The notes under the pieces are model-generated. The model was not told the origin of the DNA. It did no database searches and was given only the letters and a program-made list of their open reading frames with translations. Of a stretch of 64,000 bases of DNA, positions 29,875 to 42,318 are shown one piece after another. Within the stretch, counting starts at the first letter, position 1. Every line of letters starts with the position of its first letter. Where the stretch lies: NCBI GenBank assembly GCA_022575985.1, contig JAKSXM010000007.1:22942501-23006500 (forward strand). Reading direction: 5' to 3'. The translations under genes and the position numbers were made by a program. The stretch is from Anagrus nilaparvatae. Its lineage: Eukaryota > Arthropoda > Insecta > Hymenoptera > Mymaridae.

Positions 29875-32045
29875 GCTCTATTAAGGAATAGTATATTTAC
29901 CGGCTCGTGTCCAGAAAAGTAAAGAATGGCCCAAATCGCACGTAAATTACCTTCCGAGGCGAAGCCGAGGATGGTAAACTGCGATTTGGGGCATCCTTTA
30001 TTTATGGACAAGGGTCGTATAAAATTTTCTGCGACAGTAGCGAGAAAATGCGATTTCCTTGGCCGCGCAGCGCAGCGGCCAGGAAATCGTACTTTCGTGA
30101 CTACTGTACAGAAAAATTATTTTATTAATTTTGACTTCGCTATCATGACCAAAATACATTTTTGTATCGATATCCAAAAAAAAAATGGAATTCGGGAATT
30201 TTTATTATTGAAATTTTTAATGAAAAAAAATCCGGCAGTCCAATCGTCAATTCATAATCGTATATAGATTGAATAAATAAACTCTATTTTGAAAAATACT
30301 AAATCCGATACGTTGTTATACACATATGTAATTTCTAAGAATTTAATAAGTACATAAATAAGTCCTTGAAAAATTAATATACGCCGCCCCAATTGTCTTT
30401 ATAGTATAATAATAATAATATTCATGGAACTTCATTAATAATATAATATTATACATCGCCTCTTCTCTTTAGGCTGAGTCTATATCATTCCTTATAATAA
30501 TATTTTTATATACGTATACATACGATTTCACATACTATCATTTAATTAAGGTATATTATTAATTTTTACACCCATGTTATTTAAATGGGAAACTTCAAGT
30601 GCTCGGTGGCACGGGTTAAATAAATTGAAAATCAAAATCCTTGGAGCTGGGGGTTTTTTATGACCAAAATACTCGAAAAAAATGGGGGGAGCCAAAAAAT
30701 ATCAAAAAAAAATTCTGTTAATTATTTTGTAGACTTTTTATTTTATAATAAACAGTTTTTAATAGATATAAAATTTATATTTAAAAATGAATGAACGTTG
30801 TATTTCATTATTTTAACCTGCTTAAACCCTTTTAAAATTCGAGTAGTAATGTTTTTCTATTAGAACTATTATGAATTTAAAATTTTAAACCTGCCTTTGG
30901 CGTAGTTACAAAATCACACTCTTAAAGGTGTGAATTTTTTAAGGTTATATTACCGCAGGGATGCGAGCATAAAATTCACACTTTTAAAAGTGTGAATTTA
31001 TATTCGCCCGCTCTAAGTGTTTTAAATTCGCTACCTTAAAAGTGTGAATTTAGAAACGCGCTATACAATCCTGGTGTAAACGTTAAATTCGCACCTTTAA
31101 AAGTGTGAATTTCGAGCACACTGCTTTGGAAGTGTGAAAAAAAAAATCGCTACTTTAAAAGTGCGATGGTGTGAATTTTAATACAAATTTACACTTTTCA
31201 CTTTAGAGAGTAAAAATATACTATTTCATTAATGGTAGTAAATTAGACATATTTCTTACATCTTATTTTGATTTTCGCAATTAATTTGCATTTAAATCAA
31301 TAAGTAAACAATATAGTGGATGTTTTAAAGATCTCCGTATTAGCTTATCGTGTAAAAATTAATAATATACCTTAATTAAATGATAGTATGTGAAATCGTA
31401 TGTATACGTATATAAAAATATTATTATAAGGAATGATATAGACTCAGCCTAAAGAGAAGAGGCGATGTATAATATTATATTATTAATGAAGTTCCATGAA
31501 TATTATTATTATTATACTATAAAGACAATTGGGGCGGCGTATATTAATTTTTCAAGGACTTATTTATGTACTTATTAAATTCTTAGAAATTATATATGTG
31601 TATAACAACGTATCGGATTTAGTATTTTTCAAAATAGAGTTTATTTATTCAATCTATATACGATTATGAATTGAAGATTGGACTGCCGGATTTTTTTTCA
31701 TTAAAAATTTCAATAATAAAAATTCCCGAATTCCATTTTTTTTTTGGATATCGATACAAAAATGTATTTTGGTCATGATAGCGAAGTCAAAATTAATAAA
31801 ATAATTTTTCTGTACAGTAGTCACGAAAGTACGATTTCCTGGCCGCTGCGCTGCGCGGCCAAGGAAATCGCATTTTCTCGCTACTGTCGCAGAAAATTTT
31901 ATACGACCCTTGTCCATAAATAAAGGATGCCCCAAATCGTAGTTTACCATCCTCGGCTTCACGTCGGAAGGTAATTTACGTGCGATTTGGGCCATTCTTT
32001 ACTTTTCTGAACACGAGCCGTAAATATACTATTCCTTAATAGAGC
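29875..32045. repeat. Nested inverted repeat with about 700-bp arms
   Basis: Arms 29875-30572 and 31348-32045, nearly identical, around a 775-bp spacer. Each contains a family H hairpin, a GC-rich stem (GATTTCC-TTGGCCGC against GCGGCC-A-GGAAATC near 30049-30089) and a 113-codon frame. The frame has AT-driven, low-quality sequence and is not called a gene. Confidence 0.75.
30900..31215. repeat. Clustered AAAAGTGTGAATTT repeats
   Basis: Around eight short copies of TTAAAAGTGTGAATTT, in both orientations and giving perfect dyads such as TTCACACTTTTAAAAGTGTG. It lies in the spacer of the nested repeat. Related to 477-517. Confidence 0.6.
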
Positions 32046-32477
32046 CCTTCTATTTTATGTACTTCTGGCGCGCGCGGTTGATAATATGTATTGTTTAGTG
32101 ATTGTTATTATTCTAATTAAAAAAATTTTGGCTTACAAATAATCTTGAAGTCTTTCTCGATTTTTTGCTCGCTTCAAGTTTTTTCCTACTCAAAATTCCC
32201 TCGATACTTTTTTGGATTGAAGTTAAAGTTTTGGTTATAGTTAAAATCGTCGTGAAAAAAATTTGCCTAATTAATATTTCTGTCCCAAAATTTTTTAAAT
32301 TAATTTTTTTACGCCTATGTTTGAAAATAATGTTTGAAAAAAATTATAGTGAAAAAATTTTTCAAAACAGTTAAAAAGTGATTTAGGTTAGATGAGATAG
32401 GGCAAGAAATTTTTTTAATCTCGGAGGTTTTGAAAATCAGAAAAATAATTAGTAATTTGTTAACAATTACTTTTAGG

Positions 32478-33193
32478 GAAAATTATTTTATTAATTTTGA
32501 CTTCGCTATCATGACCAAAATACATTTTTGTATCCATATCAAAAAAAAAAAAAATGGAATTCGGGAATTTTTATTATTGAAATTTTTAATGAAAAAAAAT
32601 CCGGCAGTCCAATCGTCAATTCATAATCGTATATAGATTGAATAAATAAACTCTATTTTGAAAAATACTAAATCCGATACGTTATTATACACATATGTAA
32701 TTTCTTAGAATTTAATAAGTATATAAATAACTCCTTGAAAAATTAAAATACGCCGCCCCAATTGTCTTTATAGTATAATAATAATAATATTCACGGAACT
32801 TCATTAATAATATAATATTATACATCGCCTCTTCTCTTTAGGCTAAGTCTATATCATTCCTTATAATAATATTTTTATATACGTATACATACGATTTCAC
32901 ATACTATCATTTAATTAAGGTATATTATTAATTTTTACACGATATGCTAATACGGAGATCTTTAAAACATCCACCATATTTTTTACTTATTGATTTAAAT
33001 GCAAATTAATTGCGAAAATCAAAATAACATGTAAGAAATATATCTAATTTACTGCCATTAATGAAATAGTATATTTTTATCCTAGGCCGCAAAAATAAAA
33101 AAAGGTCCAGATCACACGTAAATTGCAAAAAAAAATGCAATCTGGGAAATTCTTTTTCATGGCAGAGGGCAACATATAATATTTCTTGTCAGT
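32478..33193. repeat. Third copy of the nested inverted-repeat arm
   Basis: 32478-32940 matches the left arm (30110-30570) directly. The continuation to about 33078 is the inverse of 31208-31348, and 33082-33193 is the inverse of 29737-29850. The internal order shows stepwise duplication and inversion. Confidence 0.65.
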
Positions 33194-33780
33194 GGCCAGA
33201 AAGCACGTATTTCCCGGCCGTGGCGCGATTCGAAAATACGTGTTTTCTAGCCACTGACGAAGAAAAATTATCTTTTGGCCTCGCCCGTAAAAAAAAAATG
33301 TCCCAGATCTGCAGTTTGCCATCCTCGGCTTCGCCTTGGATTAGAGAACCATAGGCGTATTACGCTTATGACGCAGTCAACGTGTTAAATTTTAAAATTC
33401 TGGACCTCCAAATACGGTCAAAAAAACGTATAATAAACCAAAAGTAGCTATTTTTTGTGAATATTTTAAGCTAAAAAAAACTTCTTTTTCTTTATCTATA
33501 TACATAAAAACTTTCAATATTTAAATTAGTATATTCTTTTGTGTGTTCAATTGCTATGACAACATCTATTTCGAATTATCCCACAACGCAAGGATAAAAT
33601 CAACAAGATATAGCTATGCTTTTTATTTGCCATTTTTATTTTCTTATTAAGACGGAAATAAAGTTTTTATGTATAGATGAATAAAAATTGTTTTGAGTTT
33701 ACTAAGCTTTTTCCTTAAAATTAAACCAAAACATTTTTTAAAGTTACTAAGCTTTATTCTTTAATTTAAATCTTTTGGTC

Positions 33781-34622
33781 TGCCATCTTGGAAAATGTTG
33801 AAGTGAAAAAATGAATTTTTTATAAATAAAAACGTGCTTCTTAACCTCAAAAACCCCTAGCTAATGTAAAAAGTTCTCTAATATATTTTGGTCCGCCATC
33901 TTGGAAATGCGGAAAATATAATGTGGCGAAATAATGAATATTTTCATTCATAAAAACATTTTTCTTCTGCTTAAATACCCCTAGGTAATGTAGAAAGTTG
34001 ATATTCCATATTTTTTGGTCCGCCATCTTGGAAAATTTAGAAGTCAAAAAATGAATTTTTTATAAATGAAAACGTTTTTCTTAACCGCAAAAACCCCTAG
34101 CTAATGTAAAAAGTACTCTAATGTTTTTTGGTCCGCCATCTTGAAAATTCGTTAAATAGAATGCGGTGAAAAAATGAATATTTTCATTCATAATAACATG
34201 TTTTTTAACCTTAAAAACCCCCAGGTAATGTAGAATATTGCCTTTTCATATTTTTTGGTCCGCCATCTTGGAAAATTTGGAATTCAAAAAATTAATTTTT
34301 TATAAATGAAAACGTTTTTCTTAACCGCAAAAACCCCTAGCTAATGTAAAAAGTACTCTAATGTTTTTTGGTCCGCCATCTTGAAAATTCGGAAAATAGA
34401 ATGCGGTGAAAAAATGAATATTTTCATTTATAATAACATTTTTTTAACCTTAAAAACCCCCAGGTAATGTGGAATATTGCCTTTTCATATTTTTTGGTCC
34501 GCCATCTTGGAAAATGTTAAACCGAAAATATGAATTTTTTATAAATTAAAACGTTTTTCTTAACCTCAAAAACCCCTAACTAATTTAAAAAGTTCTCTAA
34601 TGTCTTTTGGTTCGCCATCTTG
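33781..34622. repeat. AAGATGGCGGACC tandem array, right arm (inverted)
   Basis: Eight inverted copies of GCCATCTT (33782, 33895, 34022, 34135, 34262, 34375, 34501, 34614), again alternating about 113 and 127 bp. It is one 240-bp dimer shorter than the left array. Confidence 0.9.
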
Positions 34623-34963
34623 GAAAATCTGAAAATATGTTGAGGTGAAAAATGAAAAATTATACCTCCAGGATATCAGCTTTACCTCTGTCGTTTCATT
34701 TTCGTACCAAAAGTATTTCATTTTATGGTAGAATTAATGAAATAACATTTTTGGGTCAAAAATATAACTTATGGTTAACCATATGCTTTATCATTATGGT
34801 TAACTATATGGTTTATCATATCGGAAATTATTATGTTTTTTTTTGTGCGAGTTTAATTTTATTCTATTTTATTTTATCATAAATTAATTTTCTATACTAT
34901 TCTATTTTATCCTATCCTATTGTTAATTTTTCTATCATATTCTATTGTATCTTTACATGAGGG

Positions 34964-37635
34964 AAGGGGAATAAGTGATTTTTTTGAAGACTTTTCGAAT
35001 GCTACTACTTAAGCTAGGTTTCATTCTGGGGACAAATATTAATTTTCGTTAATCAACTAATTTAAATTTTGCGATTTTTATCGAATTTCGGCAAATTTTA
35101 CTATTTTTTCGCCATATTAATTAAATTGTTAAGATACACAACATCCAGGCTAATATACATAAAATATGTTAAAAATTTTGTAAAATAATATGAAAAAAAA
35201 ACATAAAACATATTATAAATACAATTTATTGCTAAATAAATGTTTTTATTAAATTATTAGGTAACTAAATACAAACAAGACTCGTCTGCATAGTTATTTG
35301 AAGAAGAAAAAAAACATCGAAAAAATAAACAAAAAAATAAAAAGAGACATAATATTTCAACATTATTAACTTATAAAAAATATTGTAGATAAATAGAAAA
35401 TGAATGCATATTTTACAGTAGTAATACCATTGTCGACACGCGTGTTTTTCAATCCAAGTTGATTTTATACATACTAGGTAACATTATTTGCATTATAAGA
35501 AAAACTCGTTACTAATTTAATATCCCCCACCAATATTTCTGCATATAATAAGAACAATCTCTTTATATATAAAACTTCACGAGTGATAGTTGTTATAAAG
35601 AGAAAATAAAAATACTATTATAGGACAGGCGGGGTTCCTTTTTATCCTTGCATTTTAAACTCCTTCTCTCTGCGAAAAAGGTTAGATTATTGATACATAA
35701 GAAGCTTAAAAAAAAATAAAAAACCTTTCTCATCATGAAAATGGGAGATCTACTTTCACCAATATATGCATTCATATTTTTCTTAATACGCGTGTGCTCT
35801 AGTTATAACGACAAATACAAAAGATAATAACTGTTATTATCATAATAACAATAATGTACAAGAATTTTGCAAATGGCTTTCACGCGATAATTTCATTTTA
35901 TATAACAAATCTTATTTCCTTATAATAATAAGCTCATATTGTTACATTTTTTTTTCCTTTTTTTTTCAATTTGCAAAAGATGATCGAGGTGAATTCATAC
36001 GGGATGACAGCGGGTTATCATAAAAACACGCGAACTTTTATAAATAAAATAATAGAGAGGATTTAAAATTTGTTCTAGTTTTATCTGATGAGGAAGTTTT
36101 TGTTGTTGTTATAAAAATCTATTTTTCTTACAAATAAACTAATATTTTCTATCGAATTTATGTCATTTATATAAAAGAAAGTACCTACAACAATTTTTTT
36201 AAGATAAATGAGAGCATATAAGGAAGTTTATTTTATTTTTTTTTTTTCTTAATGTGAATTTTATTTATTAAAGTTGAGATTTTTTTTGATTATTACAAGC
36301 ATGATTTTTTAGTATAAATTAGATGTAATGTACATTATTATAGTAAACATGTTATATTTATGAGCTCTTATGCAATAATGTACTTTTACATTACTGAATT
36401 TCATATTAGAACATTAGTTATACTCGTACTCGAACTTGTTAAATTATTTATATTTATAATAACAATTAGTGCTTTTTTTTCTGTGATTTAAGACATAAGA
36501 TTTTGTAAATTTTTTTATTTTTTTTTCCATTTACAGAGTATATAAATAATAATAATTAGACATAGAAATTTTTTTTAGATTTTCGTATTTGATATATCGC
36601 GTATCATGTCTCGTACAAATGAAAAATTTTTTTTTGTGAAATCTTAACTAATGATTTAAGTAGACATATTTTTTTTTCTTGGTATTATTGAACTGGAGAT
36701 TTATATAAATCTAAAAGTATAATTATAGTTTAGCAAAAAGTAACATGTTGTCAGTTGATAATAAAATAAAAAATATTATTTATAGTAAGATTTTAATGGT
36801 TATGGTTACTAGATACCGTCAAAGACGGGTAGAGCGAAGCTGATCATGTTAGAAAAAAGCAAAAAAAGAGTTTCAGTAATTTTTTAATTTAGGGATTTTA
36901 AAAGCTTTGATTAGATTGAGTTCAATAATAATGTTTATATAAGATGTAAAAAAATTTTAAGCATAGTTAAAATTTTTAAGTATTGGCCAAAAAGTACACG
37001 AAAAATCCGCCCCTTATTTTGAAACCTTATTATTTGTTTGCTGAAAAGATTTCAACCAAACTTTTGTTGGCGAAACTTTGTTATCACGTCCTTTTTCTAT
37101 AATTCACCAACAACAAAAAAGTTACTCTGAACTCTAATACCCCTCAATTAACATAATTACCAAAATAATATTACACAAGTCAGAATGAGGTGTAACGGTT
37201 TCCGAATTCGTCAACCAGAGAAAGAAAAAGTCTTCTGTAGATTTTGTATGTCACTGAATCCCAATTTGGGGTCCTACTGGGTTAGAAAATAGGAAAATAC
37301 AACAGAAACTTTCCATCTTATGAGTTTTTTCAGAATATTTTGGAACTAATGATCAAATTAATAGTGCCACATTTTAAGAGTAATTAACTAAATATTGAAT
37401 TTATTCTTTTATTCTGTATCAATAAAGAAATATTAGAGCTATAACTATTGGTGTTGAAAAATATCTCCATGGTAAGATAAAATCGGAAAAATACAATGTG
37501 AGTTTTTTTCTTTATTTTTCTTTTAATCTTGCATTTGAAAAAGTTTTATCCTATTTTAACTTTTATTTAATTTACTGACTCCTATACGGGGGCAAAAATG
37601 GATAAAACTACCCCTGAATTTAACAAAAAGTGAAA
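34964..37635. other. AT-rich non-coding DNA
   Basis: No recognised gene over 2.7 kb. Many homopolymer runs. Confidence 0.4.
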
Positions 37636-37640
37636 ATAAC

Positions 37641-37700
37641 TTATAACTGGTTTGTGTTTTCACACAACCAACGATCATGAATCATGTTCACTTATAACGT
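37641..37700. repeat. Dispersed 60-bp repeat, copy 1
   Basis: TATAACTGGTTTGTGTTTTC and the following CAACCAACGAT to CACTTATAAC recur at 46043-46100 with few differences. The unit contains a small dyad (TTTGTG against CACAAC). Confidence 0.6.
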
Positions 37701-37716
37701 TTTAAAGTATATTCCA

Positions 37717-38376
37717 CTTTACCTACTTTTGAAAAAGTATAATATTTTATGGGATTGACACTATATTTTCCTTGCGAATTTTCTGTTATATTTTTTTAAG
37801 GATACTTTTTCAAATTAGGCTAAAGAATTTATTGATATCTAGAATTAGCCTGGGATGTCTATTTTTTTTAAATATATTTTTTCAAATAAGTCTAAAGAAT
37901 TTATTGATATCTTGGATTAGCCTGGGATTCCTAAGATTTTTTTATACATTAGACATCTTAAATTTACATTACACCTTTTGTTGCTTTTTTTCTATCCCTG
38001 CCGGATCCGTAAGGCAATAATTAAATTATGCATAATAAATATTATCAAAATGCTGAAACTTTTTATTAAAAATATTGGCTTACAGACCCGGCAGGGATAG
38101 AAAAAAAGCAACAAAAGGTGTAATGTAAATTTAAGATGTCTAATGTATAAAAAAATCTTAGGAATCCCAGGCTAATCCAAGATATCAATAAATTCTTTAG
38201 ACTTATTTGAAAAAATATATTTAAAAAAAATAGACATCCCAGGCTAATTCTAGATATCAATAAATTCTTTAGCCTAATTTGAAAAAGTATCCTTAAAAAA
38301 ATATAACAGAAAATTCGCAAGGAAAATATAGTGTCAATCCCATAAAATATTATACTTTTTCAAAAGTAGGTAAAGT
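37717..38376. mobile_element. Foldback element, about 300-bp arms, 55-bp loop
   Basis: Arms 37717-38018 and 38074-38376 are nearly identical. Each arm contains a tandem pair of a 70-bp-scale unit with CTAAAGAATTTATTGATATC and TTAGCCTGGGAT. Frames of 82 and 84 codons in the arms mirror each other and are not genes. The loop side carries TCTATCCCTGCCGG. Confidence 0.75.
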
Positions 38377-39164
38377 AAGTAAAGATATCATAACTGTCGC
38401 AAGGTTTAAAAAAAAACTATGTGAAGCATTTAATAAAACTATAAATAATGAATAAAAAACGCTGCCAAATTATGGGCACTAAGATTCCTCAAGCAATGAC
38501 AAATATTCAATATGAGTTGATATGTATATATATATATATGCGAGTGTATACGCGTATCCGGTATCACGGCGAGAATTTTATTTACATAATTATATCTATA
38601 CTATAAGCAGCTGTGATTTTTTTTTATTTTATACGACTGTACGGGCCCGTTTTTAAATATCTATTTTTATTCATGTTCTCCTGATACATTTGGATATACA
38701 AAATTCAAAATATTTTAAGGAATTCATGTACCAATATTATATGTATACTAACTCTTGCGTTATTATTACCTAATAACAGAAAAGAATAAAAATCCCCTTT
38801 CCTTATTAAATTTATTTAAAATATTTTTATTCAAAATTATAAGGATACCTCTTCTATACTTATAACTACTGGATCAAAAAACTGAAATAAAAACTTCGAT
38901 ATAAATCGAAAAAATGCGATAAATCGCAAAAATTCGATAAAAAAAACGTAAGTCAAACCAAAATTCGATATCTCAGCCGTCTCCGATCGTGAGTTAAATG
39001 TAAAAATATGTCCCTCTCACTTAGAAGCAATGAATTTAGAGTGAGAGAAAATATTCTCATATATATAAGCAAAGCTAGCTTTTGCTTGCGATGGAGGGTC
39101 GCGTGACCGCCCCCCCTCAATCCCATAAATCCAAAGCTAACGCTTTGGCTTGATAATTATTAGT
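38377..39164. other. AT-rich DNA with a fragment of the 17-kb repeat family
   Basis: GCTGCCAAATTATGGGCACT then TTCCTCA at 38461-38495 matches the left edge of the repeat at 16911. Otherwise no feature is recognised. Confidence 0.4.
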
Positions 39165-39345
39165 CCTAAGATCGAAATTACAATAAATCTCAAAATATAA
39201 ATTATCCTAAGTCCATAAACCTAAAGTATTCTAAGTTCTTGTGCTTACTCCCACTTTAAATTATTCTAAGTCCCTTAATCGGAAATATTCTAAGTCCATT
39301 TCATACCCCTCTCCCCTAAAAACGTCGTTAATATTTCAACCCCCC
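39165..39345 (-). repeat. GGACTTAGAATAATT-type dispersed minisatellite, copy 2
   Basis: Inverted, degenerate units such as ATTATCCTAAGTCCATAA and ATTATTCTAAGTCCCTTAA, spaced about 25-30 bp. Related stretches are at 1370-1500, 39845-40035, 44180-44470 and 46125-46330. Confidence 0.55.
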
Positions 39346-39844
39346 CCCCTAAAACGTCAATACACGGTGATCCCGGGTGGGACGTGAATTTTATTTTATT
39401 AGGTGCATCGCTAGTTGTTGATGCTTGTAATCTTAGTTGCGATTGGTTAACTAAATATAAACTATATATTATTCTAGTTAATATAATTAATATTAATAAT
39501 AAAATAATTTTAAATCTTCAATTTAAAATAATTTTAAATATTATTAATTCTCTTAATAAATTTTAAATTTTAAATTCTCTCAACAATTTTCTAAAAGCTT
39601 TTTTCTGAAAATTCTTTATTTGTCCTTTAGAATTATTTGTTTGCAAAACATTATTAACTTTCTAATTTTTTATATTAAATTCTCTTCTTTACAGTCAGTA
39701 AATTGAATGCCCATTTTTGTCCCAAAATGATCAATTTTTCAATTTGCTGCAAAAATCGTAGTTTTAACATTGAACATGTTTCTAAGGAGGGGTAACCTGT
39801 GAATCTGAAAATCAAGTGGGGTCAAATGTCACAAATCATGTGGG
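39346..39844. other. AT-rich non-coding DNA
   Basis: No recognised gene. A 60-codon frame at 39384 is AT-driven. Confidence 0.35.
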
Positions 39845-40035
39845 GTTAGGAACTTAAAATATTTTATATTTAGGGACTTTGAATAATTTACTTTGAGAGG
39901 CTTAGAAAAATTCAAGTTTAGGGACTTAAAATAATACAGGTTTACAGAATCTAAATAAATTGGGTTTAGAATCTTAACATCTAGTAAAGCTGATAATTAC
40001 AAATTATAAGAATAGCGATTTTATTGTAATGTTGC
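39845..40035 (+). repeat. GGACTTAGAATAATT-type dispersed minisatellite, copy 3
   Basis: Direct units including TTTAGGGACTTAAAATAATA and AATTGGGTTTAGAATCTTAA. The last part matches 1435-1520 closely, including TACAAATTATAA and TATTGTAATGTTG. Confidence 0.6.
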
Positions 40036-40106
40036 TTAGCATCTATATATATTAAAACTAGTCCTTTTTAAAAGTATAGTTTTCACGTCCTATAATTAGT
40101 CTTAGA

Positions 40107-40340
40107 GCCCAATTAGAGCTTGTAATTATTGAAAATTTTTCACTTTTTGGGGGGTCATATGGAGGCACTGAGAGCAAATTGGCTAGTTTTTTTCCTTTTC
40201 TATGGCCATATTCGGTTTTAGCAACACCAAAAACCCCCGTACCAGGGGGTCTACGCTCTGGTACATGACTTTTTATTTTGTGTGCCTGTGTAATTAGTCC
40301 ACTATAGTCCACTTATAGCCCGATTAGAGCTTGTAATTAT
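40107..40340. repeat. 23-bp direct repeat pair around a GC-richer spacer
   Basis: GCCCAATTAGAGCTTGTAAT at 40107 is repeated at 40318 with one change. A frame of 84 codons on the minus strand (40058-40312) spans it; nothing supports it as a gene. Confidence 0.4.
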
Positions 40341-41398
40341 ATTTTCTTACCCTTTCTTCAAAAAAGGCAGTTAATTAGATAATTTTAGCTCTGCTTCCAA
40401 AATATTGCAAAAAAACTAAAATGGGGTAGTTTTTGCTGATCTCATGTCCTGTACTGCCCAGCCACTTTGGACCCCAGATTTCGTATTTCAGATTCAAAGC
40501 ATACCTACTTTTGTATTCTAATTTTTTTGGTGACGTTTTCTAGAAAAAGTTATGGGTCCCCAAAGTTTTATTTCGGTTTTATTTCGATGAAGTAACCTTC
40601 AGAAGAATTAAAAACTTATTAGTTATTAGTTTCAAATCAATTTTTCAAACTGATCAATGTATAAGAATAAAAAAATTCAATGATAATTGAATTATACATA
40701 GAATGCATACGGATGGAGTTGCATATTATTTGAACTAGGTTTAGTACAAAAATATATATGTAATATTAATATTTGAAATTTTACGTTTAGATTTCTTTTT
40801 GAATACTAAATTAATTTTAAAACCAATATTTATGTAAAATTCCAAAAAATATTCCTAAAAACAAATAATCTAATGCAACTTGTTTTTCGTAATTTTTTCT
40901 AATTCTGCATCCGCCATTTTCAAATTAAGAAAAATCATGCAAAAAAAATGTGTCCTAAAACATATACAAAAAATGAAAATTTTATTATTCTTCATTAAGT
41001 ATACCTTTTTTTGATGCTATTTACAATACTGATCAGCAACGAGTCGATTTTTTTTAGTATCCAACTTTTACCCTAAATAATGAGTTTCCGGTTAATTTTA
41101 TACAAAATTTGAAATCAAATTCTGAGAATAGAGACTTTTTAACATATGGATACATTTTTAGAAAAATAGATTTTGGTTTTAAAATTAATTTAGAACTCGT
41201 AGATAGGCCCTTGGGCGTTAAATGTTTAATTCAATAAAATTTGGATTAATTAATAAATAATAAAAATCGTAAAGAATTATAAAAAAGCTAAGGCTTTTTT
41301 ATTTCAGACACGATCACATATTTATTGAGTATTTTCTCTTTAATAACGTTGATGGGATCCACAATCTCATAAATTGAAAACTATTATTTATTATCCCA
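40341..41398. other. AT-rich non-coding DNA
   Basis: No recognised gene or repeat. Confidence 0.35.
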
Positions 41399-41560
41399 CA
41401 CCAAGGCAATATAACCATGTAGAGGCATCGGAATGACCTGGGGACCAAATTCCTTCATAAATTGGACAATTTAAAGACTTTTTTATTTTTTAACCTAATG
41501 AACTTTTAAGGCACGATTTCATCTATGTATTGCATACACAGGGTAATCGTGCCTAAAAAA
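41399..41560 (+). repeat. 160-bp hairpin-ended repeat, copy 1
   Basis: CAAGGCAATATAA, then AGAGGCATCGGAATGACCTG, and at the end a stem GGCACGAT (41510) against ATCGTGCC (41546). Repeated at 41877-42037 in the same orientation. Confidence 0.65.
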
Positions 41561-41876
41561 TAAATTTCAATTAATTTAGTTATTTTCTGGTTATTTTAGA
41601 TCATTAACCACATTTTGGATGTATTAAATTCAAAACCAATTCATTTTTTACCATTTTTATTATTTTTTAATAATTTTTTTTGATATTTGAAATCAGTTTT
41701 TAGGACATTTCTCTGCAAGCACTTGATGAAATCACTTGAAATTGAAAACCCTACAACTAGATCTTATTTCAAAAAATTTTGTTTAAGGGATTTTTGATTC
41801 ATCGAGTAGAACCTACTGAACCTACAGAACCTGTGATCTTGAGGATACACTTTCTCGAACATACATCCCTACACAC

Positions 41877-42037
41877 AACAAGGCAATATAAGCATTTAGA
41901 GGCATCGGAATGACCTGGGTACCAAATTTCTCCACGAATTGGACAATTTAGAAATTTTTCCGTTTTTTGACCTGACAAACTTATAAGGCACGATTTCATC
42001 TATGTATTGCATACATAGGGTGATCGTGCCTAAAAAT
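41877..42037 (+). repeat. 160-bp hairpin-ended repeat, copy 2
   Basis: About 80 percent similar by eye to copy 1, with the same terminal stem (GGCACGAT at 41987, ATCGTGCC at 42023). The stem and its loop are the best conserved part. Confidence 0.65.
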
Positions 42038-42318
42038 ATAAGAATCTTGTGTTATTTTGCATTTTTATGATATTTCACTGATGCAAAGTTTATGCAAAAG
42101 CTATGAAATTTATCGCGCGGATAACATTTAGAAGGTTTTTCACCTGTATGAAGCAAAAGTACAAGAATAAACATGCCTTTAGAAATAGCAGATTGGGCCC
42201 AAAAACAATAGGTGTCATTAACTCGATAAAATAAACTCAGTTTTAAAAAATGAAAGCATTCCGTTTGATCGTTTTGGCTATATCGTGTCCGAAAGGTGTC
42301 GATTTTTGCATCCATTAA

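Larger units (their letters stand above)
27180..34963. repeat. 7.8-kb nested palindrome
   Basis: The outer arms run about 27180-29010 and 33340-34963. CCCTCATGTAAAG at the left edge is mirrored by CTTTACATGAGGG at the right edge, and long stretches between match with scattered differences. Inside are further inverted repeats with other centres (near 30960 and 32145). It encodes no recognisable protein. No target duplication was seen at the outer edges. Confidence 0.75.

Noticed and set aside
29926..30267. 113-codon frame repeated at 31654-31995 and partly at 32430-32636
   Set aside because: It spans hairpin repeats and AT-rich sequence; copies are explained by DNA duplication and show no protein-level conservation or known domain.
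37772..38320. Paired 82-84-codon frames as a duplicated gene
   Set aside because: They are tandem units in the foldback arms, AT-driven, with no start context or domain.
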